Shown: positions 12,331-24,049 of the stretch, piece by piece
How positions within the stretch are numbered: position 1 is the stretch's first letter
Layout: each line of letters begins with the position of its first letter
NCBI GenBank assembly: GCA_021234155.1
Contig: JAJEKV010000237.1
Coordinates: forward strand, 496,001 to 560,000
Origin: Isoetes taiwanensis
Lineage: Eukaryota; Streptophyta; Lycopodiopsida; Isoetales; Isoetaceae
Reading direction: 5' to 3'
DNA: 64,000 nt
Notes under the pieces: generated by a model
What the model was told of the DNA's origin: nothing
Seen by the model: only the letters and a program-made list of their open reading frames with translations
Database searches by the model: none
Program-made: the position numbers and the translations under genes

Positions 12331-13623
12331 CTGATTATAGGTAGATATATGGCATGTTGACAAACTAATGGTGAAGATAAGGAGCGGTAATGTATTGTTA
12401 GTGAGGCATAGGGGTAAAGGCGGCTGCATGGCAAAAATGAACCCCTGGGAAGCAAGTCGTTCTAGATACAAGTGCATTGAAGAACACAGTGGCAAACTAC
12501 AACAGTGGAGTTTGAGGTTGCAAAGGTTCCATCCCTAAGGTAATGGCAATAAACCAAGGGGATTGTTAGTGGGAACATTGAACAAAGCCAACCAAATGAA
12601 AATAACATATCGCCTCGAGCTCATTTTCTAACTAGAAGATGAAAAAAGATAAGACCTCCAAGAAACGACAGATGAGCCTATAGAAGAAGAATGGAGTGTT
12701 CTGATCACAATACAAGTCCCAAAAATAAAAACCGCCATTAATCTAGCAACAACAGTTTATCTCCTATGTGCACAATGATGGTCCACCATAATAATGCACA
12801 AAAAATCATACAAATCAATTTTTAAAGCACGATAGATGTGCCATGCAACAAGGAAGGAAATGCCCAAGAGAATACAACAAGTTAACTCCAACAAATAAAA
12901 AGAAAACAACAGTATTAGAGGGACTGAGTGGCAATCGAGTTTAAAGTCGAGGTTGAGGTCAAAGGCATAGCCAAAATGGATAAAGAGGGCAAGCACAAAT
13001 GACTGGGTTAAAAACCACGACTCATTGAATTGGCAGCGGTCAAGCTTGTTCTAATATGAGAGGATAAAAAATATAAGTTGGCAAGAGGAGCCCAGTTAAA
13101 GCTATCTATTATGAAAGGATAACAACATAAGTAGACGAGATGAGGCCCGCGAAAGCGAAGTATGAACGATGACTACAAGATAAGAAGCATACATTAGCGG
13201 GAATATTAAACTCAACCAACTAAAGCTAAAAACAAAATGGGTTAGCGGGAATATTAAACTTAACCAGCTAAAGCTAAAACCAAAATGGATTGACAGTACC
13301 ATGGCTCGAACCCTCACCCATAAGATGACGAACCTACACCTTAACACGTCAACCGTCTATTATCTATGCAAAATATAAAAAGCAATCAAAGGATTCCATC
13401 TGAAAAAACAACCTGGACCAGTGATGCATGCGAGAAACGTTACTCCTTCAATTGACATGCATAAATCAGCCAGCATGCATGAGGCAATTGTGCTAAAGAA
13501 GACTGAATCACGCCTGCAAAATGCATAGAAATCTGACAAAGCAAGATGAAGACTTCTCAGATGCCTGAGCTGCCCAAATCTCTATGAATTGATTTTTGAT
13601 GTTAGCAGAGCTACATGCGCTTA
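12331..13623. other. gene-free stretch with a 48-bp direct duplication
   Basis: No gene is supported. A unit starting TTAGCGGGAATATTAAACT occurs at 13194 and again at 13242, a 48-bp period with few differences. Confidence 0.5.
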
Positions 13624-16337
13624 GAGTATATCCTTGGTTAGTTTTTTTTTTGAGGGACGTCAAGAATTTATATTATGTAAAGAAGAAAATACACAGGGAA
13701 GGATTAGATGAGGTGGAAATAATCCCCCCAAATCCTATCCTTCTCCTCACCTGGTAAGTTAGAGACTTGAAATTGATTATATAGCCTAGACTTGACTTCT
13801 TGGAGCAAAGATTGAGCAGTAGAGAACTTCCCATGAAAGATGACCTGGTTCCTTCTCTTCCAGATTACCCAACAAATGATAGCTCTACAAATGTTGAAGG
13901 CGACCTTCTTAACACGAGGCCAATTAGTTGGAAGAAGACCCAACAATACTTGTTGGCTACTAAGGCGATGTCGAAAACATGACCGTGTCCATGCCCAAAT
14001 ACATTGAATGTCGGCACAAAGGTAGAAGCAATGCTCAATGGTTTCCGGCACAATTACAAACCCGCAGAGTGGGCTTATTGTCGGCTTGAATGAGTGAACT
14101 TTAGTATTCGGCCCTAAGTGCACGATGCTTAATCCGCAGAGAAGAACTGGACCGCTTGGGAGGGATACTCTTACACCAAATGGAGCTCCAAACCTTCACA
14201 TATTGATCCTCTTCCACCCTAAGCCGCCAGTGGGAAGAAGGTGGCCGGGCCCGGAAGCCGCCGATATGCATAGCTACTCTTGACAAAGTTTTTGCCAAAC
14301 AAACTGGTGGGGGTAAGCACCAAACCCTCCTCCGTAGCAAAATTGGGGACCAGAGGAATGTTATCCGCAATCGCCCGCACAGAGAAGTCGCACCAACGCA
14401 TGCCAAACTTACGATCAAAACCATCCCATGAAAGGAGACGACCATTCTCATACCACGCCTCCAAAGAAATGACTCCAGCAGCCCTCCATCTACGCTTGGT
14501 AGCAGGGTGCATAGTAGCAGCGATGGGGAGATGAGGCATGGGAACCCACAAGAAAGGAGAAGAGGTCTGGGACCAATTGGCAGGATGAAGGGAAATGAGA
14601 GGCCTAACTGCATCCCAAGCTTTAAGCAGTCCCTTCAATAATGGAGAGGCCTGAGGAGTGGGAGCAAGGGGATACAATAAAGCCCAAGGCAAAGGGGGTT
14701 CAATACCTAATTTACCAAGAGCTCGCGGAGTGCCGCAGACCGAGCAATAAGACGTGTGCCTGAAGACCGATGATCATTGCAAATAACTTGCCAGATAAGT
14801 TTAGAAGCCAGCAGCTTGCCATGTAGAGCTAGATCAAGCATCCCCAAGCCGCCATGGTTCTTAGGGCGGACACACTTACTCCATGCAACTTTAACTACCG
14901 CCCCCAACTCATTACCGCCCCATATGAAATTACGCACAAGTGCAGCCATCTCCTTGAACTTACTAGCGGGTGCAAGAAGCGCGGAGACCGCATAAATGTG
15001 AGTACTGCAGAGCACTGACTTAGCCACCTGTATCCTGCCTGCCATTGACAAAGAAGCTCCTCGCCACCATAGGAGGTGCCTCTGAAGACCCAATAAGACT
15101 TGATCCCATGCCTGGGCTAGAGAAACGTCCATACCAAAAGGGATTCCGAGTAATCTAGTCACCTCCCCAGCTGGTATGACTTGCCATGGGTAGCAGTACA
15201 AGCAATTGGGGGGAGGAGTGTCTAGAGCCCAGATTGCACTACATTTTTGCCAATTGAGCAAGCACCCTGAAGCCAGAGAGAAGATATCCAGGAGCTGCTT
15301 AGCTTTATCAAGGTTGTCCTCATTAGCCTTTAGTAAGAGAAATGTGTCATCTGCAAACTGATTACAGATAACTTGAGAACCATCCGCCAACTGCAAACCC
15401 TCAATGAGGTCATCATTTAAAGCACGACGAAGAAGCTGAGATAAACCTTCAGCCACAATGGTAAATAGGAATGGAGCTAGGGGGCAGCCCTGCCTAATGC
15501 CCCTACTCACAGAAAATATCCGCGAAGGCTCACCCTGGAACAGGACCGCTGCTTTGGCAGAACATAGGAGCTTCCACACAAGAGAGCAAAAGGATGGTCC
15601 AAAACCCAACCTAGGCATGATCCTCAAAAGAAAATCCCAGGAAACACTGTCATACGCTTTGGCAAAATCCGGCCAGATATGCGACTGCTGTTTGGAGGCA
15701 CGTGCCCAATACATTCCCTCATATATTTGTTGCAACATTGTTCAAGATGTGTCCGCCTCGGTAGGAAACCCGCTTTGCTCCTCACCGATTGAAGTGCCAA
15801 GAATAGCTTTGAGTTTCTCAAAGATAAGCTTTAGCAATAATCTTGTAAACCACGGCAACAAAGTGATCGGCCTCCACGAGATATATTTCGAGGCTCCTTA
15901 ACCTTAGGGATGAGGGCAATTAAGCCAGTGTTCAAAATTCTATCCAATTGGTGAGACTGCAAGAGCTCCTGATATGCTTGCCAGACTAGAGTTGATGACC
16001 ATTCCCATGAAGCCTTGAAAAACTCAACTGGAATACCATCCATACCTGGACATTTGTCGTTAGCCATCATTTCTACAGCAGATTGAAGATTGTCAAGGGT
16101 GAGAGGAAGCTCCATCTCTAGTTGCTGCGTTGGGGAAATAATAGGTTGGAGCTTGGAAAGAACGATGCTCTTCGCTTCCTCCTGGAAAGGTAGGTTCTTT
16201 TCTTGAAAAAAGTGAGCAAAGTGTTCTGCTAAAAAAGTTTTAAGCTGGTTTGGATCAGTCACGCATTGACCATCAGATAATTGAATAGAGGATAGAGCTG
16301 ATCTTTGACGTTTCAAACGAGTATATCCTTGGTTAGT
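13624..16337 (-). mobile_element. 5'-truncated LINE with 19-bp target-site duplication
   Basis: The 19-mer GAGTATATCCTTGGTTAGT is present exactly at 13624-13642 and 16319-16337. Between the copies is a minus-strand LINE. Its poly-A tail appears as a T-run at about 13642-13651 directly against the left copy. Coding pieces run in order from right to left: RT fingers, RT palm, thumb or connection, and a zf-RVT/C-terminal region ending GDYFHLI near 13704. Truncation at the 5' end within the region before the RT domain is typical of incomplete target-primed reverse transcription. The exact, long duplication points to a fairly recent insertion. Confidence 0.92.
13704..16318 (-). pseudogene. LINE ORF2 (reverse transcriptase and zf-RVT), broken
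   Basis: The order of motifs is clear. KCPGMDGIPVEFFK and LNTGLIALIPKVKEP (about 15900-16080) form the start of the RT domain. DFAKAYDSVSWDFL, SRGIRQGCPLAPFLF and QFADDTFLLL (FADD at about 15344-15357) are the palm motifs. LSMAGRIQVAKSVL and HGGLGMLD follow in the connection region. The C-terminal part (13704-14123) has a Cys/His segment IEHCFYLCAD and WVIWKRRNQVIF, the plant zf-RVT pattern. The reading frame changes at about 15740-15830, 14700 and 14120, so no single protein is made. The endonuclease and ORF1 are absent because of 5' truncation. Confidence 0.88.
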
Positions 16338-17165
16338 GCTACTACTTTCTAGAAGTCTGCATAATGGGAGCTCTAGAAGGAAAAGACCAAGAACATGAAT
16401 GTACAAGGAGAACAACAATTGTCTTTTAGACACTACATCTTTACATGTCAAGCTCTCTTTCACATGAGCATTATTGATTTCGAACCCCTATAATGAGAGC
16501 TGGTTGAAAGAAAGACCATTATTCTAGGGTTTGATAGCTTCCTTTCCACAAAATCCCTCTCTACTGAAATTACTGACCCCTCTTTTGCTCCTTCTGCCAC
16601 TAGATGTCTTGCAATCTTGAACATGATGCCAGAAAGGTTGATGAATGTATGTTCCTAGCCATAGTCATTACATCTAAGGTGGCTCCAACACCTTATCTAT
16701 TCAAGAAAGTTTAATGACGAATTTTGGTGCTTTTGCCAAAGCCACCACTTTCTTATAGGTACGTGCTTTCTATTCGAGAGGTAGCTAAATGCCTGGTACA
16801 TAACCTATTGCAAGTTCAACCCAAATAAATTACCTACCAAAAGACTAACAACTTCATTGCCATTACAATGTTGTGCATCCTTTATTATACATAAATCCTC
16901 ATCATATATTCATCCAAATATTAAAACTCCATTACAACCTCGTCAAATTACAGACACCCTCTAAGACCAACTATTCTAAGGTCTACAAGGGCCAATTCAC
17001 TAAAACATCCTTACGACAATGTCTTGAGGCCTACAAATGCAAAATTGCATGCTTCCTTCTACTATCCACATTTGCTAAAACCCGGCAACGCCGGGCACCA
17101 TAACTAGTCCCTAAAACAATCGATTAAGTTGTTATAAAAAAAAAAAAATATACATTCAAGATAAA
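16338..17165. other. gene-free stretch containing a Helitron 3' end
   Basis: No gene is supported between the LINE and the SINE-like repeat. The plus-strand Helitron terminus at 17081-17107 lies here; its 5' end was not found. Confidence 0.5.
17081..17107 (+). mobile_element. Helitron 3' terminus
   Basis: The perfect hairpin CCCGGC-AAC-GCCGGG (17081-17095) is followed after eight bases by CTAG (17104-17107) and then T. This is the Helitron 3' end: a short GC hairpin about ten bases before CTRR, inserted before T. The same terminus recurs at 34394-34421 and, inverted, at 38411-38439. Confidence 0.7.
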
Positions 17166-17171
17166 AAATAA

Positions 17172-17475
17172 TCGCATTAGCTCACTGGGTATATTGGTTA
17201 AAGTAGTCTTAGTTAGGACATTGAATGATTTTGGTAGAGATTCGAGCTCCCGTATTTCATATTCTAAAATCTTAGGCAAAGTCATATGGAGGTTCGATAT
17301 TCCCTCAAAACCTTAGGCGAAATCGTATTTCATATTTCAAAATCATAGGCACCTCCAATCATAAATGACTATAAGCGAAACGAGAGGTGCCCAGGGACTC
17401 CAACATACGATCTGGGTCATAGGATCGATGAATCTGACGACTGTGGTAGTCCAAGGTGCACCTCATACTCTTTCT
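17172..17475 (+). repeat. tRNA-like SINE family, copy 1
   Basis: The head TTAGCTCACTGGGTATATTGG resembles an RNA polymerase III A box, and GAGATTCGAGCTCC resembles a B box. A body with CATATTTCAAAATCATAGG and GGGTCATAGGATCGA follows. The same order is found at 50625-50935, with partial copies at 50203 and 50488. I infer a tRNA-derived SINE; A-to-B spacing is longer than in a real tRNA. Confidence 0.55.
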
Positions 17476-20430
17476 AGCCCACGTGAACTCCTGTAGATTG
17501 GAATAACCACCCACCTGCAAAAAAAAAAAAAAAAGGGGGGGGGGGGGGAGGATGCATTCATGTCCTCTTGTCTTGGGGCTCCTATTTCTTTTCACCTCTC
17601 TCGTTCCTCCACTTATTCCATAATCCAGTGAGCTTCCTTTTGGTTAATCTCACTTGATCATCAAATAGCATGTGTGGCATCTGGTTACATATAATAATGT
17701 GCCATCATCATAGTCAGGCATGGTACAATTCACACCTCGTTATTGAGCTTAAAAAGGACTCGGGTGGTGAGATAGAGTATAGACCAAGGTAAGCATTACC
17801 AGTTAATAAATCTCGCCATTGTCTCATTTAAAAAAGGCAACATCTGCTTTGGGGATTTGTCTAGATAGTTCCCTATCATATAGTTGGGATATAGAACATG
17901 TCTCCACACTATTAGTGAATTAGAACCTTGCCATGACAGTCAAAGGGGTTTGTTCTTGGGACTTTTGAAGATCTCAATATGTTAAGCTCAACAAGTTCTG
18001 CTCCTTTTAAGCAAGTGATCTCATTTTGCCCTTTCAAAGTTTTGCTGGAGATTCTTGCTAAACTTGTGACTCTTTCAAGTCAACATTTACCTTACTTTGT
18101 TATTTACAATACCCCCAACAAGTAGGTTGTTGGTATGCTATAGCATGAGTATCTTTCGTATTCTGGCCATATAATAAGTAAGTATTCATATATGAGGTTA
18201 TTGCTCCTTAGATTGGGGTAAAACCCTGAATCAATTTAGGGTTGGGCCTAATATTAGATTGGTCATGCTAGATATATGGCAAATTCCACTTGGCCAATCG
18301 ATTCATGCCAAGTGGCATTTTAACAAAAGATAATTAATTAAGTTAGCTTAATTGTTAAGTTAGCTTAACTAATTATTTTCTATTATTATATTGTATAGCG
18401 TTGTATGTAGATAATGCGGACCTATAAATCCCTACCAGTATGCAACAACATCTAGATGCCTCCAACAATTTTTGCCAAAATACCTCTATGCAACTCAATT
18501 AGCCAAAGCTAAGGTTTTGGTCATTTTCTCTTGTAGGCAGCCAAGACCACCTCATTTCACATATGACGGTCAAACAATGGATGTGGCACAAACATCAAAC
18601 TAGCTTGGTATAGATTTTACGATCACTACGCACTGGAATACATGTATAAAAAAAAGGAGTCACTTCAGGTTGGAAGGCAATATGTAGCACAATAACAAAT
18701 GGTTTCATTTATATTTTTATCTGTTTTTCCCATGGTTTTTATATGATTTAATGATGGTATCTGATGAGACATACTAATTAGTACGTCTAGAGTGCCCATG
18801 CTATCACGTTATTTTTTGTGACATTTTCTAATGGTTACAACTATGATCACTAAATATCCCTAATCGAATATGCAAGCATCGAACAAGGTTATTGGGTTAT
18901 TTGAGTTTTGAAGGTTTTTGCTCCTATATATCCTTTCAGGTCTTGGGGCTTGGAGCGACCACGAAAGCAGGATCCGGCAGCATCCTTTCAGGTCTTGGTG
19001 AGGCAAGGGCGCAACCACGAAAGCAAGATTCGGCAACTTCAAGGTCTGTTCTTTAACCCTTTTTTCTATCTGCATGTCTATTTCTTTACGGGCAGGGCCT
19101 TAGATCTATTTTCTCTGGTTCCATGGTTCAGGTGCAGTTGGTGGCTAGCAGTAGGAAAGAAAATAACAGACCTCATATCCGCAAACCTCATGCCGGCAGT
19201 TACTGAGAGAAATGTATTTATGGGCCTTGTAAGTTCTGAAACCTCCAACACGTTACCATGCAGAATTATATGCACCTGCTGGCAGTTTGAATCAAAACAT
19301 TATTGATTGATTCCAAGTTTATGCCACCAGAGAAGATAATCAATTGCCTTCCCTGAATATTAAATCCAGGGGATAATCAGCTTAATGGATGTTCATATAT
19401 TGCAGAAGCAAGAACGCCTCACTTTCAGTTTCCCACAATATTCTGCAGAGCAATTAAAAACAAACTTCTGATCGAATATAGAAGTTGAAGCTTCTACTAA
19501 TGCTATCCTTACATTGCTTATAGCTAACTTCTGCAAACTTCCGCATAATTAATAGGCCCGCAAACACAATGAGTAGGTCAACTCTATCACTCATTCTGCC
19601 TTGAAAGCATCTCTTATGTAAAGTTCGGAATCCTGCTTATAGTTCCATGAGACATAACTAGCCAATGCCACGTCGAAAGCCATAGATAAAGTTTTGGGAT
19701 ATTGCAATTCCCAGTATGGAAACGTTTCATTACAAGTCTGCAGAGTGGTAAGCTGCTCAATCTAAGCTCTGTATTTTGCAGCTTATGTGCTTGAAGGCAT
19801 GGTCATGCACTGATAACCAAAACACTTGCTAACATGCAATTTTGAATTTTTGGATTAAGACATGCCATTATTGCCCTTTATATTATGCTGGATAATTTAT
19901 ATTGTTAATCTGGAATCCCAGTGGATATGAATCTCAGATTTTGGAGAATAAGGCATCTCTGACATGGGACATAAGAAGTATGCAACTAAGGCTTCTATAA
20001 AGTTGCATTTCCATGGAGCAGATTAATGCTTGGTTTGAATTGCACAAAGTCCATGTGAATTCAAATTAAAACAACGGACAAGTTATATCCATCCGTGTTT
20101 GTGGTATGTATGCTTGCTCAATGTCATATAGGAAAGCATATATATCTTTTTCCTAATAAACCTATTACGGGCTATATGGCTATCTTCTGGAGCAGACTAA
20201 ATTTAGGTAATGATGGAGCTTTCAGACATTGCACATTTAGCACATTGGCAGATGCTTGGATCACAAGCAACATTGCAATTTATGAGAATATAATACATTA
20301 CTTATTTATTGTTATTTTACTACATGTTGGAGAAAGTGTACTGTAAAACTTATCTTGTCAACTCTGAATATTGCATTGTAAAAAGACATAGAGGTTTTAT
20401 AGTTCTACACAAGGTATGTTGCTATCTCTT
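17476..20430. other. gene-free AT-rich stretch
   Basis: No gene or complete transposon is recognised. A mononucleotide A-run followed by a G-run lies at about 17519-17548. A short local duplication of CCTTTCAGGTCTTGG occurs at about 18930 and 18985. Confidence 0.4.
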
Positions 20431-20434
20431 TATT

Positions 20435-20650
20435 TCCCTAAGGGCTCGAAGAGCCCAATTTTTTTTTTAAAAATATAGCAACCAACACATAACTACTGTT
20501 AACATTAATTAACACAAACTAGTACATCCAACAATTCTAAATTAAAATCCCCCTAAAACCCCTTTCGGTTTGGGTGTATATTCACACGAGGGATGACGTA
20601 GGATAGCGAGAGCCCTTAAAACCATATAATACATGTACAAAATTGATACC
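20435..20650 (-). repeat. dispersed repeat 'A' with terminal hairpin, copy 1
   Basis: Read on the minus strand, this sequence contains GGGCTCTCGCTATCC, then CACCCAAACCGAAAGGGG, AGTTATGTGTTGGTTGC, an A-run and the hairpin GGGCTCTTCGAGCCC. The same elements in the same order occur on the plus strand at 50985-51150 and, as the end only, at 55410-55462. It is a repeat family of unknown class. The terminal hairpin could be a 3' end signal. Confidence 0.55.
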
Positions 20651-20804
20651 ATTCAGTACATTGCCTCAAACCTTATAGTATTTTGCAAACCTCTTTATAC
20701 AGTATTTCAAAATTTGTACAAGCAACCCCACAAACGAGGATCGTTGTCTATGGTCAAGATCAAGGAATAAAGGGCAAATATGTCCATCCGGCATCTCTTG
20801 ATGC

Positions 20805-20880
20805 CCGGAGCAAATCTATGATGGGCCCCATAGGTCGATTCGTCTCCATGGACGATAAAGTCCTATCCTATCCTATCAAG
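20805..20880 (+). mobile_element. 3' tail of a LINE (same family as 6394-10430)
   Basis: GGGCCCCATAGG ... ATGGACGATAAAGTCC followed by (CTATC)n-like units matches, on the plus strand, the 3' end of the minus-strand LINE near 6410-6470. Only the tail can be recognised, and no coding sequence precedes it clearly. Confidence 0.6.
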
Positions 20881-20887
20881 CACACTT

Positions 20888-21487
20888 GTTTTTTTTTTTT
20901 TTTGAAGAACGACAAACTTTATTGAAACTCTAAGCCAAAAGCAAAATACAAATGCAGAGGCGGGAATAAAGTCTCAGAGGATAATCATGATCCACTGAGT
21001 AGAACCACCAGCCTATGCATAAGACAGGACACTCAAATAGGACTCAAATATCAACTGTCGCTTGGCAGGAGCAAGCGAAGAACAATGGTATGCCTTAGCG
21101 ATTCTAGCTTGTGCGTCCTGGAGGACAACTGCAGGAGGAATATCCAAACCCTGAAAGATACACAGTCTTCTGCGCTTCCAGATGGACCACAACAACCATC
21201 CTGATGCTAAATGAAATGCTTGGCTCCGCAACTTATTCCAAGCATCTGGATAAATAGCCAGAAGCACTTGCTGACTTGTCAATGTCACATGAAAAAGAGA
21301 AAGCAGCCAAGACCAAACAGGCTGGAGATGAACACGTAAAAAGAAACAATGCTCAATGGTCTCGTCCCTTTGCTTGCACAGTGGGCAGAGTGCTGACACT
21401 CGAGGATCGAATATGTGGACAAGCACGTTCACACGAGGGCATCTGTGAAGAATCTGCCACCAAAGCACTTGTTTTGGGTGTTGGTTG
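20888..21487 (-). mobile_element. heavily 5'-truncated LINE with poly-A tail
   Basis: A T-run at 20889-20903 is the poly-A tail of a minus-strand LINE. The coding end that follows (21013-21486) reads FNQHPKQVLWWQILHRCPR, then a Cys-rich CPLCKQRDETIEHCFFL segment and WLLWSIWKRRRLCIFQG. This is the zf-RVT tail seen in the LINE at 13704-14123, and the two tails belong to related elements. The frame is intact from 21486 to its stop. The element breaks off where the next, plus-strand LINE fragment begins. No convincing target-site duplication was found. Confidence 0.8.
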
Positions 21488-21490
21488 AAT

Positions 21491-21880
21491 CAATCCTTCT
21501 CTACGGTGTAGAAGTATGGGGTTCTATGATATCATTGATACTAATCCGATTTCGAGCACGTTCAGAAAGCCTTCTTGACTCGAGCTCTTGAAGTTAAGTC
21601 CCAGTCCCATATCCTATTCTTATGCAAGTGACAGGATTTCGTCCCATCAAAGTACTAGAAGGGAATGCTATATATATTCTATTTTCAAAACGTGGTCCGA
21701 ATGGGGGACATGCAGCTTCTAAAACTTGCATACACAATGGTTGTGGATCCATAGCACCAAATGCTTCAAAGCCATTTGATTGAGGCTGGAACCTTTGTAT
21801 CTAAAATTGTTATGCATGAATATAAAAGTAACAACTTCATCTAGCTCCATGACATCGTTTGATATTTCCATCTACAATGA
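21491..21880 (+). pseudogene. LINE reverse-transcriptase C-terminal fragment
   Basis: The plus strand reads ILLYGVEVWGSMISLI, then across a frameshift QKAFLTRALEVKSQ and PYPIL ... GFRPIKVLEG, then MGDMQLLKLAYTM. This matches the region after the RT palm of the LINE family at 6394-10430, whose minus strand reads QKAFLARTTGVKSMVPYRIL at 7290-7400. The fragment has no start, contains stops and ends without a recognised tail. Confidence 0.6.
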
Positions 21881-22116
21881 TGACGATGTACAGTCTATAG
21901 CAAAAATCGAACACATTAAAACAAATGAGTCCAGCTTTTACAAAATGCAGTGAATAACATGACAAACACTTTATCAATTTTGCAGTCTACCTTCACTCAT
22001 ACCTCATACATCCTTTCTAAGCCTTAGGTCAAAGCATGGAGCTAGGGGATCATTTTTGCGCCAGTCAAGCACCCCCTAAGCTCCTAATGCTGAAAATTTT
22101 ACCTATTTTTATCTTT

Positions 22117-22190
22117 TTGGGTTGCCCCTAGGGGGCAAACCCTAGTTTATGTGGGTTTGTGGCATATTCAAGTATATGCCGGCATATACC
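22117..22190 (+). repeat. dispersed repeat 'B' with palindromic head, copy 1
   Basis: TTGGGTTGCCCCTAGGGGGC opens a near-perfect palindrome that closes with AAACCC. TTATGTGGG and CATAT/TATATGCC motifs follow. The same sequence opens a second copy at about 62807. Its class is unknown. Confidence 0.5.
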
Positions 22191-23414
22191 TAGGATATGA
22201 ACTGGCGGTCAAAGCAAGCATATCTAGATCGAAAAAATGGGCAAAGTGGCACTGCCATGGCCGATCGAGAAGCCGCATGCTGCAGCGGCGGTCCTTCTGC
22301 CCATGCCACAAGACCTACATCTGATATGGTTTTTCAGCCTTCGGTCAGGACTTGCCAATCAATAGGCCCATGGCAAGACATGAAGCTCATAAAGTTCCTA
22401 TCAATGAAAACCTTTCAAATTTTGAGATTGTTTGATCATCCTCTCTATATAATTGAGTACTAGCATTCAACCGTCCTATTAGTTATAACCAACTACCTGA
22501 CATCCCTGCCCCCAAATCCTATATCCTTATTGGAATGGAACATGGTCCTCTTATTAGCTTGAAGCCTGGGTGCTGCTGCAATAAACTGCAGATGGCGTTG
22601 ATCCTTGAGCTTACATCCCTATTAAGATGTTTGATGATCCATGCTCCAAAACGAAGGAAGTTCAGACCAGGCAGCAGCATCTAACCTCTTAACATGATTC
22701 ATGGCTTCGGTTTCGCTGCTTCTTCTGCAGCATGTTGGATTTTCACAACCAAGAGGAAGCTGTCAGTCAGGAGGCCTCTTGCTAAGGAGCCACTTGGCTT
22801 GCAAAGCAAACGCAACAAAAGACCTGTAAATCTCAATAAATCAACATTTAAAATGGTTTGCCGTTGTACTCAAAACTTTGAGAAATAATTTTTGAAATCA
22901 ATGTGGGATTGGGTTTTGTGCAACAACTATCACAGTCTGCAAGAATAAGACCGGAATATAGCATGCTTTCAGCACCTACATCCAGCTACAATTGGATTTC
23001 CAATCCTGATAGCATAAACCTCATTAACCTCCTTCATGTTTGAGGGGTGCCGTCTAAGACAACTGTCCACTTTGATATTATCTGATAGAATCTGTGTATT
23101 TGACTACAAGCACCGCATTTATTTTAATGGTTCTGAATTGGCCAGGGCTTGGAGAATTTGTATTGAAATGTAAATTGTAATTATTTTTGTTCATTGGATA
23201 TTTCAAATAGGAATGAAAGTATTTAGATGTCCAAGCTTTTCTTTGCAGTAGAGAAAACGAGTCCTCCATTTCCTTTAGATGTTTCAGCAAAGTGTTATAT
23301 GTGCATCTGTGCTATGTATTCTGACAGGAAAAAAAACCCTATTCTTTCTATGTCCAAAAGGTTCAAGAAAAGTTACTAATAGTTATTATGTAATAAGAAA
23401 AGGTCGAGAGCGAA

Positions 23415-23578
23415 CTGTTTCACTGTGAAATAGTCTGGTGAGCCGCCAAGCGGCGAGCCAACTGTTTCACCGCGAAACAGCGAGCTCCGACTTTTGTTTT
23501 ACATAAAAGTCAAGGACGGCGACATTTTAGCCCGCTCAATTGTTTTTTCCGGCAATAAAAACACCTGTTTTTCAGGTG
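23415..23578. repeat. cluster of five short hairpins
   Basis: Consecutive short inverted repeats are: CTGTTTCACTGTGAAATAG (23415-23433, imperfect), GCCGCCAAGCGGC (23442-23454), CTGTTTCACCGCGAAACAG (23462-23480), GACTTTT...AAAAGTC (23489-23511) and CACCTGTTTTTCAGGTG (23562-23578). Four have perfect stems of five to seven bases. The function is unknown. Confidence 0.6.
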
Positions 23579-24049
23579 ATCGAGAATAGAATGATTACAG
23601 GTTTAAAATGTTGGTTGAAAAAGTGCGAAATGTCGTCTTATTGACTTTTATGAGTGATGAATATATCAAATCTTCAATTGACCATTGGCCAGATTCACAC
23701 AAGTATTAACTTTCCAGGATGTATTTTAATGTCTGCTTGGTGGAGAATTCCATTCCAGGAGCTTTGGTGCTGGCCAATCTATGTAGGTCTTGTGGTATGA
23801 TGTCTTGTGGTATAACATCATTGTGCTGGCCAATTTAAGGCCATGTATTAAGGCATGGTTAACTAGTGAGAATTCAATCCATGCATATGAATATGACTCT
23901 CGCTTTCACATACATTTTATAAGTCGAAATCCATATTAAAATCCACACGAAGTCTTATAACAATGACATTCTTTGCAATATCTTGTTTTGAGGTTTTGAC
24001 ATAGGTTTTGCATGCATGCCTATTCTGTGGGGATGATTTGATTTGATAG

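Larger units (their letters stand above)
21881..24049. other. gene-free stretch with repeat 'B' and a hairpin cluster
   Basis: No intact gene is seen. A copy of repeat 'B' lies at 22117-22190. At about 22281-22307 a 27-base stretch is identical to the start of the UDP-glycosyltransferase homology at 25027. A dense cluster of hairpins lies at 23415-23578. Confidence 0.45.

Noticed and set aside
12112-12495. Overlapping 108-127 codon frames in the GC-rich block
   Set aside because: Several frames on both strands are open over the same bases, none shows a motif, and GC bias explains the openness.
20880-21500. Target-site duplication for the truncated LINE, AAGCAC-type match on both sides
   Set aside because: The right-hand match lies inside the LINE coding sequence, so it cannot be flanking host DNA.
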